Source: Bacteroidales bacterium UBA5349
Lineage (GTDB): Bacteria; Bacteroidota; Bacteroidia; Bacteroidales; Tenuifilaceae
Length of the DNA stretch: 64,000 nucleotides
Reading direction: 5' to 3'
Assembly (NCBI GenBank): GCA_002410065.1
Contig: DHQB01000009.1
Span: 147,059-211,058 of the forward strand
In this document: positions 26,160 through 34,678 of the stretch, one piece after another
Position numbering within the stretch: the first letter of the stretch is position 1
How the letters are laid out: every line of letters begins with the position of its first letter
Program-made: the position numbers and the translations under genes
The notes under the pieces: generated by a model
What the model was told of the DNA's origin: nothing
What the model saw: only the letters and a program-made list of their open reading frames with translations
Database searches by the model: none

Positions 26160-27065
26160 ATGGGCTGGGAACATGCAATAAACGACTATATAAGGTTTTT
26201 AAGGCTCGAAAAATCGCTTGCAGAGAATTCGGTAAGTGCTTATGTGCGTGATGTTAAGGTTTTAAGGAGTTTTGCTGAGGATAATTTAGGCAAAGAGCCT
26301 GAATCGCTTAATGCCGATGATATGTCACTTTTTCTGGAGTTTATACAGGAAAAGAATTATGGTCATCGTTCGCAAGCTCGAATACTATCAGGTGTAAAGG
26401 GATTTTACAAATATTTGATGGTAGAAGAGGTTATTGATGTGGATCCGACAGAACTTATTGAAGGACCTAAGATGACCCGAAAACTTCCCGAGTTTCTTAG
26501 CATTACAGAGATAGATTTGATAATTGCAAGCTTTGACCTAAGTAAACCCGAAGGGCAGCGCAACCGCGCAATTATCGAAACCTTGTATAGTTGCGGGTTG
26601 CGGGTTTCGGAGTTGGTAAACCTTAGGATTACCGATCTTTTCTTTAACGATGAGCTAATCAAAGTTCTGGGAAAAGGGGATAAGGAGCGTTTAGTTCCCA
26701 TTGGCAAAAAGGCAATAAAGGAGATAAATCTTTACTTCCACAGCAGGAATGGGCTTAAAAAAATCCACAAAAAATCGGAGAATATCCTGTTTCTCAATAG
26801 GAATGGGGGTAAACTTACTCGCGAAATGATTTTTACAATTGTAAAAAGGGCGGCACAAGCGGCAGGCATAAAAAAAACAATTAGCCCTCATACTTTAAGG
26901 CATTCATTTGCAACTCATTTGGTTGAAGGGGGTGCCGATATTAGGGTAGTACAGGAAATGCTTGGACATGAATCGATTCTTACCACCGAAATTTATACAC
27001 ATCTCGATAGACAATACCTAAAGGATACAATTCTGATGTATCATCCTAGGAAAGGGAAGGGTTAG
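26160..27065 (+). CDS. xerD: XerD-type site-specific tyrosine recombinase
   Basis: From the ATG at 26160 the product has 301 residues, a normal XerC/XerD length. An N-terminal SAM-like DNA-binding domain (INDYIRFLRLEKSLAENSVSAY) is followed by the catalytic domain. All the catalytic residues are in place: Arg148 (CGLRVSEL), His244 and Arg247 (HTLRH), His270 (LGHES) and Tyr279 (IYTH). XerD with a partner resolves chromosome dimers at dif. It stands alone and has no mobile-element neighbours, which favours the housekeeping role over an integrase. A TTG at 26118 is a less likely start, because a -7 element lies downstream of it. Confidence 0.9.
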   Translation: MGWEHAINDYIRFLRLEKSLAENSVSAYVRDVKVLRSFAEDNLGKEPESLNADDMSLFLEFIQEKNYGHRSQARILSGVKGFYKYLMVEEVIDVDPTELIEGPKMTRKLPEFLSITEIDLIIASFDLSKPEGQRNRAIIETLYSCGLRVSELVNLRITDLFFNDELIKVLGKGDKERLVPIGKKAIKEINLYFHSRNGLKKIHKKSENILFLNRNGGKLTREMIFTIVKRAAQAAGIKKTISPHTLRHSFATHLVEGGADIRVVQEMLGHESILTTEIYTHLDRQYLKDTILMYHPRKGKG

Positions 27066-27073
27066 ACGATTTT

Positions 27074-28015
27074 TTAGGCAGTAAAAAACTTTCCTTGCCA
27101 TGTGTCCCTATCTTCAAGCAGTTTTTCAAACATTATTAAAACCTGATCTGCACGTAGTTTGCCCCAGTTAGGGGCAATTAGGAATTGGGGAGGTACTTCA
27201 CTTGTAAAACGTTCAACCACGATTCTTGGATTGAGGCGTTCGATAATCTTTGCCATGAGGTCAAGGTACTCATCTAAGGTAAAAAGGTTGAAAGTTTCAG
27301 GATTACCGGCATAATCCTTTGCCATAGCCGTGTTTTTCACAACCTGCAGCTGATGAAACTTAATGGTTGTTATAGGCAGTTTATTAATCTCTTTAGTTTG
27401 CTCAATTAACTCAGCTTTTGATTCTCCTGGAAGGCCTAGGATAAAATGAGCACTTACATCCAATCCACGTTTTGCTGTTTCTTCAATTGCCCAAACTGAT
27501 TTTTCGTAGGTGTGCCCTCGGTTAATCCGTTCAAGAGTTTTGTTTTGGAACGACTCAACACCGTACTCAATCGATACATAATACTTTCTACTTAGCTCTG
27601 CTAGGTAGTCAAGTTTTTCGCTATCAACGCAATCTGGTCTTGTACCCACAATAATTCCGGTGATTTTAGGATGCGAGAGCGCTTTACTAAATAGCAATTT
27701 AAGCTGTTCCAAACTTGCGTAAGTGTTTGAGTAGGCTTGGAAGTATGCCAAAAAGCGTTCAGCCCTTCTGTATCTAAATGCATGAAATTCTATTCCTTCG
27801 TCAAGTTGCTGGATAATCGATTTCTCAGGTTTGCAGTAGCTTGGATTAAACGAATTGTTATTGCAGTATGTACATCCCCCTATACTTATTGTTCCATCAC
27901 GGTTTGGGCATGTAAATCCCGCATCAATGGTAAGTTTTTGTACCCTGCTACCAAATTTTCTCTTTATATAGTTGGTATAGCTATTAAATCGACGGTTATC
28001 GCCCCACTCAAACAT
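27074..28015 (-). CDS. TIGR01212-type radical SAM protein (YhcC-like)
   Basis: From the ATG at 28015 the product has 313 residues. The iron-sulfur cysteines are Cys36, Cys48 and Cys51 (FTCPNRDGTISIGGCTYC), the spacing seen in the YhcC/TIGR01212 family rather than CX3CX2C. GIIVGTRPDCVDSEKLDYL, SIEYGVESFQNKTLERINRGH and HFILGLPGESKAE follow the radical SAM barrel. The substrate of this family is not established. A TTG at 28039 would extend the protein by eight residues, but a -7 element (28037-28044) overlaps it, so the ATG is preferred. It converges with the xerD gene, with only eight bases between the two stops. Confidence 0.88.
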   Translation of the reverse strand: MFEWGDNRRFNSYTNYIKRKFGSRVQKLTIDAGFTCPNRDGTISIGGCTYCNNNSFNPSYCKPEKSIIQQLDEGIEFHAFRYRRAERFLAYFQAYSNTYASLEQLKLLFSKALSHPKITGIIVGTRPDCVDSEKLDYLAELSRKYYVSIEYGVESFQNKTLERINRGHTYEKSVWAIEETAKRGLDVSAHFILGLPGESKAELIEQTKEINKLPITTIKFHQLQVVKNTAMAKDYAGNPETFNLFTLDEYLDLMAKIIERLNPRIVVERFTSEVPPQFLIAPNWGKLRADQVLIMFEKLLEDRDTWQGKFFTA

Positions 28016-28036
28016 TCTGCTGATTAATTTATTTGC

Positions 28037-28044
28037 CAAATGTA
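28037..28044 (-). promoter_or_regulatory. Possible -7 element of the radical SAM gene
   Basis: The minus strand reads TACATTTG, an exact TAnnTTTG match 21 bases before the ATG at 28015. No convincing -33 partner is visible. Confidence 0.3.
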
Positions 28045-28166
28045 GACAACAATATTTAAGAATTTCTTTAAAAACAATCGATTAATTATTAATTCGATAG
28101 CAAATAGTTAAAATGGAAAAGCTATATTTATGATTAATTTCTATGATGAACGAAACGCCTTAATTT

Positions 28167-28910
28167 ATGCAAAAAATCCATTTTATATTTACAAAAATCC
28201 AATCAGTTTCGAAACATTTAGTTGTATCGCTATTTTATGTTGGTTTTTTTATGGTACTCCTATCATTTTTTGGCTGCAAGAGTCATATGTTCAATAAAAA
28301 CTTTGATGAGGGTATTATTGAGTATTCAATCATTTACGATGAGAACCAGTCCTTTAAGTATGATCCAATGCTCAGACCAGACAAAATGGTTGTAAAGTTT
28401 AAGGATAATAACACTGTGAATAGAATTGAAGGTTTGTCGGGGGGCTTTATGTTTGCCTTAGTTCAAAACTATCAGCAGAATATGAATTATACGTTGATCA
28501 ATATTTTTGGCAAAAAACTTTTCTACAGCGAATCAATGGAGGGGAAGGCTTACCCATACGCCTATTCGGGAATGCCATCAATAACTATCAAAAAAACAGA
28601 AGATAAAGTAGAATTCATGGGTTTAAATTGCTTAAAAGCCATTGCAACAATTAACGATAGTTTACCACAATCATTCGAAATACTTTATACTAACGAACTG
28701 GCAATTAATAATCCTAACAAAAATACCCCTTTTGAGGAGATAGATGGGGTGATGCTAAAATTTTCTGTAGTTTTAATGAAGCAGAATATGCAAATCGTTG
28801 CCAATTCAATAAAATCGATGAATATACCTAAGGATGAGTTTATCTTGCCAAAAGATTATGAGCAAGTGGATGAACAAACGCTTAATGATATTTTTGAACT
28901 TCTGCAATAG
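28167..28910 (+). CDS. Uncharacterised lipoprotein (DUF4412-like)
   Basis: The 247-residue product has a long N-terminal hydrophobic segment ending in LLSFFGCKS, a likely lipobox with Cys37. The mature part reads FDEGIIEYSIIYDENQSF, then alternating short strands and a motif MVVKFKDNNTVNRIEG. This resembles the secreted DUF4412/GLPGLI-like beta proteins common in Bacteroidota, but the match is weak. It stands alone, lies just upstream of ftsK, and is closed by its own hairpin terminator. I cannot assign a function. Confidence 0.65.
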   Translation: MQKIHFIFTKIQSVSKHLVVSLFYVGFFMVLLSFFGCKSHMFNKNFDEGIIEYSIIYDENQSFKYDPMLRPDKMVVKFKDNNTVNRIEGLSGGFMFALVQNYQQNMNYTLINIFGKKLFYSESMEGKAYPYAYSGMPSITIKKTEDKVEFMGLNCLKAIATINDSLPQSFEILYTNELAINNPNKNTPFEEIDGVMLKFSVVLMKQNMQIVANSIKSMNIPKDEFILPKDYEQVDEQTLNDIFELLQ

Positions 28911-28949
28911 AATTACTTAGGTTCGCTTCTTCGTATAATCAGAATTATT

Positions 28950-28972
28950 CCCTTACTTTGTAAGGGTTTTTT
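28950..28972 (+). terminator. Terminator between the lipoprotein gene and ftsK
   Basis: CCCTTAC (28950-28956) and GTAAGGG (28960-28966) pair over a 3-base loop and are followed by TTTTTT. Confidence 0.75.
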
Positions 28973-28990
28973 AATCTATTTTTTTTATAA

Positions 28991-31426
28991 ATGGCCAAGC
29001 AAAACGATAAGACAAAGAGCAATACTAAAGATCAAAATAAGAGTCTATTAAAGGATGAACGAATTAGGTTCACCTTAGGACTTTTCACTGTATTGCTATC
29101 AGTTTACCTTACAATTGCGTTCTTTTCATATCTGTTCTCGTGGAAGGTTGACCAGAGCTTCGAGTGGCAATCCATTTTTTCAAGTTCATCGGTACGGGTC
29201 GATAACTTTGCAGGTAAGGTTGGCGCCTCATTTGCTGCTCAGTTTATGAACCGTTGGTTTGGACTTTCCTCATTTGCTATTCCTTTCGTAATTCTAATTG
29301 TAGGACTTAGGCTGTTGAAAATCAGATTACTACCTCTGCGCAAAACTTTCTATAAGAGTATAATCGGAATAGTTCTGGTCTCCTTAATCCTCGGTTTTTT
29401 GTTTGAAGATGCTAACGGCTACCTAGGTAGTGGACTAGGAGGGGCACATGGGTTATTTGTCACATCGTGGTTAAATGCCTTTATTGGTAAGGCAGGAACA
29501 GCCTTTTTACTTATTGTGCTTACTGTTGCCTACCTAATTTATATCAATAAGAACTTTTTGCATTGGCTCCAAAGCATTGGCTTTAGAGCATTGAAATACA
29601 TTAAAACAGCATTCGGGGCTAATCCGGTTCAAGAGGCTGAACTCGATTTTGAGAATAGCAATGCAACAGTTCCAGATATTAGCAATTTGGAGCCTACAAT
29701 TAATGAACCATCTATAGAAGAAGAGGAGCTTGAGGATACCATTGGTGCCATTTTTGACCAGCCTATCGATGAGGTTATTGAGAAATCACCAGTGATTAAA
29801 AAGTCCAAAGTTGAGGCTATAGGAGATGATGGGATTGGCTTAGAAGTTGAAAGACATGTTGAAGAGGAGAGGGATTTGATTATAACGGATGATCAGGATT
29901 TTTATGACCCCACTCTAGACCTTTCTAGTTATCAGCGCCCGCCACTTGAACTGCTTGAGGAGCATAAAAGCAAACAGGCTCCGGTATCCGACGAGGAGTT
30001 ACTTACCAATAAGAATAAAATTGTTGAAACACTGGGCAATTATAACATCCAAATTGCCCGTATTGTGGCTACCGTAGGCCCAACAGTTACGCTTTATGAA
30101 ATAGTCCCAGCTCCTGGGGTTCGTATCAGCAAGATTAAAAACCTTGAGGATGATATTGCACTTAGCCTTGCTGCTTTGGGTATTAGAATAATTGCTCCAA
30201 TACCCGGCCGAGGTACAATTGGTATTGAGGTTCCAAACCTTACACCAGAGGTGGTTTCAATGTACTCCATTCTTCGATCGCCCAAGTTTCAGGATAGTAA
30301 GTTCGACTTGGCCATTGCGTTGGGTAAAACCATTTCGAACGAAACCTATGTGGTTGATTTAACCAAAATGCCCCACCTCCTAATTGCAGGTGCTACAGGA
30401 CAGGGTAAATCAGTTGGATTAAATGCCGTAATTACCTCGCTTTTATACAAAAAACATCCAGCGCAGCTTAAATTTGTTCTAATTGACCCCAAAAAGGTAG
30501 AGTTAACCCTTTATAATAAAATTGAGCGTCATTTCTTAGCCAAACTCCCCGATACCGACGAGGCCATTATTACCGACACTCAGAAGGTAATTAATACGCT
30601 AAACTCTCTTTGTATTGAGATGGACTCACGTTATGATCTGCTTAAATTAGCGCATGTTAGAACCATTAAAGAGTATAACGATAAGTTCATGTCCCGTAGG
30701 CTTAATCCAAATAAGGGGCACAAGTTTTTACCCTATATTGTGGTGATAATCGATGAGTTTGCCGATTTAATTATGACTGCTGGTAGAGAGATAGAAGGCC
30801 CAATTCAGCGTCTTGCTCAGTTAGCCAGGGCTATTGGTATTCACCTTATTATCGCTACACAACGGCCAACAACTAACATTATTACAGGGGTTATTAAAGC
30901 AAACTTCCCGGCACGAATTGCCTTTAGGGTAACCTCAATGATTGACTCAAGAACCATATTAGATACCCCCGGAGCGAACCAGTTAATAGGTAAAGGGGAT
31001 ATGTTGGTATCGCTTGGAAGCGATTTGGTTAGGGTACAATGCGCATTTGTTGATACACCAGAGGTAGAGCGAGTAACCGATTTTATTGGTAATCAAAAGG
31101 GTTATGCAACAGCATTAATGCTTCCAGAGTATACTGGTGAGACTTCTGGTGATTCGCTTGATGTTGATTTGGCCAAGCGTGACGATCTTTTTGAAGATGC
31201 TGCTCAACTTCTAGTTTCACATCAGCAGGGATCAACATCGCTAATCCAACGAAAATTTTCTATTGGTTATAACAGAGCTGGCAGGATTATTGATCAGTTA
31301 GAAGCTGCTGGCATAGTTGGCTCTTTTGAAGGAAGCAAAGCAAGGCAGGTTCTTATTCAGGATGACCTATCGCTTGAGCGTATTTTAAAGGCACTTAACG
31401 AGCCAAAAAGTAACGAGAATATTTAA
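28991..31426 (+). CDS. ftsK: DNA translocase FtsK
   Basis: This 811-residue motor protein pumps DNA through the closing division septum. Four or so membrane helices lie in the first 200 residues. An acidic linker (about 210-330) is followed by the FtsK alpha domain and the RecA-like motor. The Walker A motif GATGQGKS lies at 467-474 and a Walker B-like run VVIIDEFADLI further on. RPTTNIITGVIKANFPARIAFRV is the family hallmark. The C-terminal gamma winged helix (QRKFSIGYNRAGRIIDQLE) reads orienting sequences and contacts XerD. lolA follows 15 bases downstream, a pairing that recurs in Bacteroidota. Confidence 0.95.
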   Translation: MAKQNDKTKSNTKDQNKSLLKDERIRFTLGLFTVLLSVYLTIAFFSYLFSWKVDQSFEWQSIFSSSSVRVDNFAGKVGASFAAQFMNRWFGLSSFAIPFVILIVGLRLLKIRLLPLRKTFYKSIIGIVLVSLILGFLFEDANGYLGSGLGGAHGLFVTSWLNAFIGKAGTAFLLIVLTVAYLIYINKNFLHWLQSIGFRALKYIKTAFGANPVQEAELDFENSNATVPDISNLEPTINEPSIEEEELEDTIGAIFDQPIDEVIEKSPVIKKSKVEAIGDDGIGLEVERHVEEERDLIITDDQDFYDPTLDLSSYQRPPLELLEEHKSKQAPVSDEELLTNKNKIVETLGNYNIQIARIVATVGPTVTLYEIVPAPGVRISKIKNLEDDIALSLAALGIRIIAPIPGRGTIGIEVPNLTPEVVSMYSILRSPKFQDSKFDLAIALGKTISNETYVVDLTKMPHLLIAGATGQGKSVGLNAVITSLLYKKHPAQLKFVLIDPKKVELTLYNKIERHFLAKLPDTDEAIITDTQKVINTLNSLCIEMDSRYDLLKLAHVRTIKEYNDKFMSRRLNPNKGHKFLPYIVVIIDEFADLIMTAGREIEGPIQRLAQLARAIGIHLIIATQRPTTNIITGVIKANFPARIAFRVTSMIDSRTILDTPGANQLIGKGDMLVSLGSDLVRVQCAFVDTPEVERVTDFIGNQKGYATALMLPEYTGETSGDSLDVDLAKRDDLFEDAAQLLVSHQQGSTSLIQRKFSIGYNRAGRIIDQLEAAGIVGSFEGSKARQVLIQDDLSLERILKALNEPKSNENI

Positions 31427-31441
31427 CCATTTAATTTGACT

Positions 31442-32089
31442 ATGAAGAAATTGTTGATTTTAATGAGTGTTTTAGTTGGAAGCACCATGCTTTTTGCTCA
31501 AACTGCTCCTTTAGGGAAGGATTTAGTAAAAGGTTTTTCTGAAAAGATGCAAGCCTACGAATCGATTAAAGCTGAATTTACGTTTACTCTTGAAAATTTG
31601 CAGGAAGGTTTTTCCGATACACACAAAGGTAATTTGAAGTTTAAAGGCAAAAGTTATTTTCTAGAGCTAATGGGTATGCAAGTTTATTTTGATGGGAAAA
31701 CTAAATGGCAGTATATCCCTGAAGCCAACGAGGTAACCATATCGGAGCCAACTTCACTTGACGGTGGTTTTTTTGACGATCCCACCCAGATTTTCCGTAG
31801 CTATGAGCAGGATTTTAAATCTAAGTTTATGGGTGAAAAAATAGAAAAAAAAGTATCTCTGTATGAGGTTGATCTGTATCCAGAGGATATATCTGTTCCT
31901 TACTCAATAATTAAGATAATATTCAAAAAGCAAAACCTTGAGCCAGTATCCATTAAGTATCAGGGCAAGGATGGTATTAACTACATTATTGATGTAAAAG
32001 CATTTAGTGGAAATCAAAACCTAAAGGATAATGAGTTCACTTTTACCCCCGCAGAACACAAAGGAATTGTTATAGTTGATATGCTGTAG
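31442..32089 (+). CDS. lolA: LolA-like outer membrane lipoprotein carrier protein
   Basis: From the ATG at 31442 the protein has 215 residues and begins with a signal peptide ending in STMLFAQ. A TTG six bases earlier is a weaker start. The mature chain has the LolA pattern: KMQAYESIKAEFTFTLEN, GNLKFKGKSYFLELMGMQVYFDGKTKWQYIPEANEVTI, and QNLKDNEFTFTP near the end. LolA carries lipoproteins across the periplasm from LolCDE to the outer membrane. The gene sits 15 bases after ftsK and ends in a strong hairpin. The family is divergent, so a more general lipid-carrier role cannot be excluded. Confidence 0.85.
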   Translation: MKKLLILMSVLVGSTMLFAQTAPLGKDLVKGFSEKMQAYESIKAEFTFTLENLQEGFSDTHKGNLKFKGKSYFLELMGMQVYFDGKTKWQYIPEANEVTISEPTSLDGGFFDDPTQIFRSYEQDFKSKFMGEKIEKKVSLYEVDLYPEDISVPYSIIKIIFKKQNLEPVSIKYQGKDGINYIIDVKAFSGNQNLKDNEFTFTPAEHKGIVIVDML

Positions 32090-32112
32090 GATACAACCCC
32101 CGCAGCATTACT

Positions 32113-32150
32113 AAAACAAGCCAAATCAATGAATTGATTTGGCTTGTTTT
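32113..32150. terminator. Bidirectional terminator between lolA and the 7TM-HD gene
   Basis: Bases 32113-32130 and 32133-32150 are perfect 18-base inverted repeats around a 2-base centre (GA). Outer AAAA/TTTT arms supply a T-run on either strand. The element lies between two converging genes. Confidence 0.8.
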
Positions 32151-32297
32151 GGTTTTGGCTCTTTAGTATACTTTACTGAAACAAATAATACCCATTTACC
32201 CTAAATTTACTGGGGAAAGGCATTCAAAACAATTTACAGCAAAGGTTTAAAACAAAACGACTCGTATATTTTTTAAAAACTCGGATAGAGCAGATTC

Positions 32298-34391
32298 CTA
32301 TTCTGGTACTTCTTTAGGATACTCAATCCGTGGATGATAAATGTTCTGTAACTTCTTCTTAAAAATCTGCTTAATATCCGATATATCCCTAAAAGTGATA
32401 TTGGCATCGTTAAACTGTCCTTGGTCTTGCTGATACTTTATAATTCCCTCTACCAAATCCTCAATGGTCTGTACCGTAATACTCTTTAGTGCACGTGAGG
32501 CAGCCTCAACGGCGTCGGCCATCATTACAACTGCAGTTTCTTTTGAGAATGGCTTAGGACCGGGGTAACCAAACGAATCGAGATGATCCTTTGAGTCGGG
32601 GAATTTATCCTTAAAAAGGCGGTAAAAGTACTGCACCTTAGTGGTTCCGTGGTGGGTTCTTATAAAGTCAATTAGCTGTTCGGGAAGCCTATTCTTTTTG
32701 GCAATTAGTATTCCTTCAGCAACATGGTTGATAATAATTTCAGCGCTTTCCTCGTAGTTGAGGCTCTCGTGTGGGTTAAAATCAGGCGATTGGTTCTCAA
32801 TAAAATAGTATGGATTGCCCATCTTGCCAATGTCATGATAAAGTGCGCCTGCCCTAACTAACAGAGGATTACCTCCAATTTTATGTATTGCGCTCTCCGC
32901 AAGATTTGAAACTTGTAAGGAGTGTTGAAATGTGCCAGGGGCAACCTCTGCTAACTTGCGGAGCAAGTCCTGATTTGTATCGGAGAGCTCCATTAAAGTT
33001 GTGTCGGACAAGAAACCAAAAACTTTTTCGAACAGATAAATTAGCTGATATGAGGCAAGAAGGAGAAGAGCATTGCCTGCAAACCACGCAAGGGTTAATG
33101 GATTTAATTTGAGGATTGTCCCTTCCTGAATTAACACAATGGTAGCGTAAACAAAAATATAAGAAAGGAGGATGTATGCAACTGATAAAAATAGTTTACT
33201 CCTTCTGTAAACTTTAGTTAGACTTATAATGGCAACCACACCAGCAATAAAATGCATGAAAACAAATTCGAAGCTATTGGGTACAAAGAAACCAACAAGA
33301 AAAACGGTGGTTAGATGTATAAAAAGGGCCAGTCGCGAATCGTAAAACGTTTGGATGAATATTGGAACAATGGCAAACGGAATAACATAAACGCTAATTA
33401 AATTTCGCTTTAGTAACAGCGATGATATAATGGTCATTGATGTAACCAGAAGAAGGATGAAGAATATTTTGGAATCGTACTGAAGTATTTCCCTGCGGAA
33501 GTTGTAGAGGAACAGGAAGAGTATTAAGAATATAATACTGACAAACAGTATATGTCCCATAAAAATTACATTGCTATCACCAGTATCGCTTAATTGGCTT
33601 TCAAAGTCCCTTTTAAGCGAAAAGAGAATTTGGTATAGCTCCGAGTCGATAATCTCTCCTCGGCTCACAATTCTTTCACCCGAATAAACTAAGCCTTCGG
33701 TAAGCGATAGGTTTGCCAGCATGTCTTGCCGAACCTTGTTCGTTGTTTTAACATCGTACGTTAAATTGGGTTTGATATACTTAAATAGGGGTAATTTTTT
33801 AAGTACTTTATAAACTTTTGGGCTACCTGTGTTATTGAAATTGTCAATCTTTTCTATTAAATAGTTTTGCGCTTTACTAACGGTATAGATTTCCTCGAAT
33901 GGGGTTTCAAGTGCATGGTTATCATGAAGAAATGTTATTCCAGCAAAAAGTCTATCCTTTATTTCAGGATTTTCATCGGGGTTTATAATGCCCTTGCGAT
34001 GGAGGAACTGGATTTGTACCTCAAAATTGTCGATTAGTTTTTGGTTGGGTTCTTTTTCACCCTCATTCTGCCTTTTCCATTCTTCCTTAAAATCGGAACG
34101 AAACTGTTTTAGAGCCTGAACAGTAGATGTTGTATCAAATCTAAAAAAAGGCTTAAAGTTGTTAAGAATTGCATTCCTTTCGCTTATTAACTCTGTATCT
34201 GATTTATAGATTGAAAAATCGAATGGGGCCACCAGATCTTCGTGCATCCACGCTTTACCCTTTTGGAACTCGTACTTAAACTTTCCTTCACGGGGTAAAA
34301 TAAGCACAATGGCTACTATAGCAATAATAAAGTAGATGGTTTTTATTGCTACCTTATAGTAAAGTTGAAAGATTTGCAGTGCCCTATTCAT
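32298..34391 (-). CDS. 7TM-HD membrane phosphohydrolase (PgpH-like, probable c-di-AMP phosphodiesterase)
   Basis: This 697-residue protein has one N-terminal membrane helix and a periplasmic 7TMR-HDED domain (about 50-270). Seven membrane helices (about 280-470) and a cytoplasmic HD domain follow. The HD domain shows FQHSLQVSNLAESA, then YHDIGKM with the metal-binding pair His519-Asp520, and IRTHHGT. The order matches Listeria PgpH, which hydrolyses cyclic di-AMP, so that activity is the leading guess. No diadenylate cyclase gene is in the window. A -7-like element lies 24 bases before the ATG. Confidence 0.88.
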   Translation of the reverse strand: MNRALQIFQLYYKVAIKTIYFIIAIVAIVLILPREGKFKYEFQKGKAWMHEDLVAPFDFSIYKSDTELISERNAILNNFKPFFRFDTTSTVQALKQFRSDFKEEWKRQNEGEKEPNQKLIDNFEVQIQFLHRKGIINPDENPEIKDRLFAGITFLHDNHALETPFEEIYTVSKAQNYLIEKIDNFNNTGSPKVYKVLKKLPLFKYIKPNLTYDVKTTNKVRQDMLANLSLTEGLVYSGERIVSRGEIIDSELYQILFSLKRDFESQLSDTGDSNVIFMGHILFVSIIFLILFLFLYNFRREILQYDSKIFFILLLVTSMTIISSLLLKRNLISVYVIPFAIVPIFIQTFYDSRLALFIHLTTVFLVGFFVPNSFEFVFMHFIAGVVAIISLTKVYRRSKLFLSVAYILLSYIFVYATIVLIQEGTILKLNPLTLAWFAGNALLLLASYQLIYLFEKVFGFLSDTTLMELSDTNQDLLRKLAEVAPGTFQHSLQVSNLAESAIHKIGGNPLLVRAGALYHDIGKMGNPYYFIENQSPDFNPHESLNYEESAEIIINHVAEGILIAKKNRLPEQLIDFIRTHHGTTKVQYFYRLFKDKFPDSKDHLDSFGYPGPKPFSKETAVVMMADAVEAASRALKSITVQTIEDLVEGIIKYQQDQGQFNDANITFRDISDIKQIFKKKLQNIYHPRIEYPKEVPE

Positions 34392-34414
34392 AATTTTATG
34401 ATTTACTTATATTG

Positions 34415-34422
34415 CAAAAATA
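34415..34422 (-). promoter_or_regulatory. Possible -7 element of the 7TM-HD gene
   Basis: The minus strand reads TATTTTTG, an exact TAnnTTTG match. No clear -33 element is seen. Confidence 0.25.
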
Positions 34423-34591
34423 ACATTTTTAGGGCGATAAGGTTTTATTGCTGATAATAGTTTTATCTGAAATCCTTATCTGTAAATCATTTTGTATGAT
34501 TTTTTATCGTCATCGCAAGCTACAAAACTGCGTAGGATCGGTTTTTTATTCCCTTTAAATCAATCAATTAGTATAGCAATCTACTGAAAAA

Positions 34592-34624
34592 CCCCTGATA
34601 GTAGTTTTTAAACTCAATCAGGGG
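34592..34624 (-). terminator. Terminator after the outer membrane receptor gene
   Basis: CCCCTGAT (34592-34599) and ATCAGGGG (34617-34624) form an 8-bp stem with a 17-base loop. On the minus strand the stem is followed by TTTTT, so it ends the leftward receptor gene. Confidence 0.7.
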
Positions 34625-34678
34625 CATATCACTTTTTATAATTCAGAATGCTATGACGGATCGCTTAAAATTTTAGCG

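Noticed and set aside
26160..27065. The tyrosine recombinase considered as an integrase of a mobile element.
   Set aside because: No attachment-site repeats, tRNA junction, transposase or phage genes are nearby. Its length and motifs fit housekeeping XerD.
28075..28084. A third copy of the AATCGATT core upstream of the 28.2 kb lipoprotein gene, considered as another LacI-type operator.
   Set aside because: Only the 8-base core matches and the flanks do not follow the 16-base consensus. The same core also occurs by chance inside the xerD coding region near 26970.
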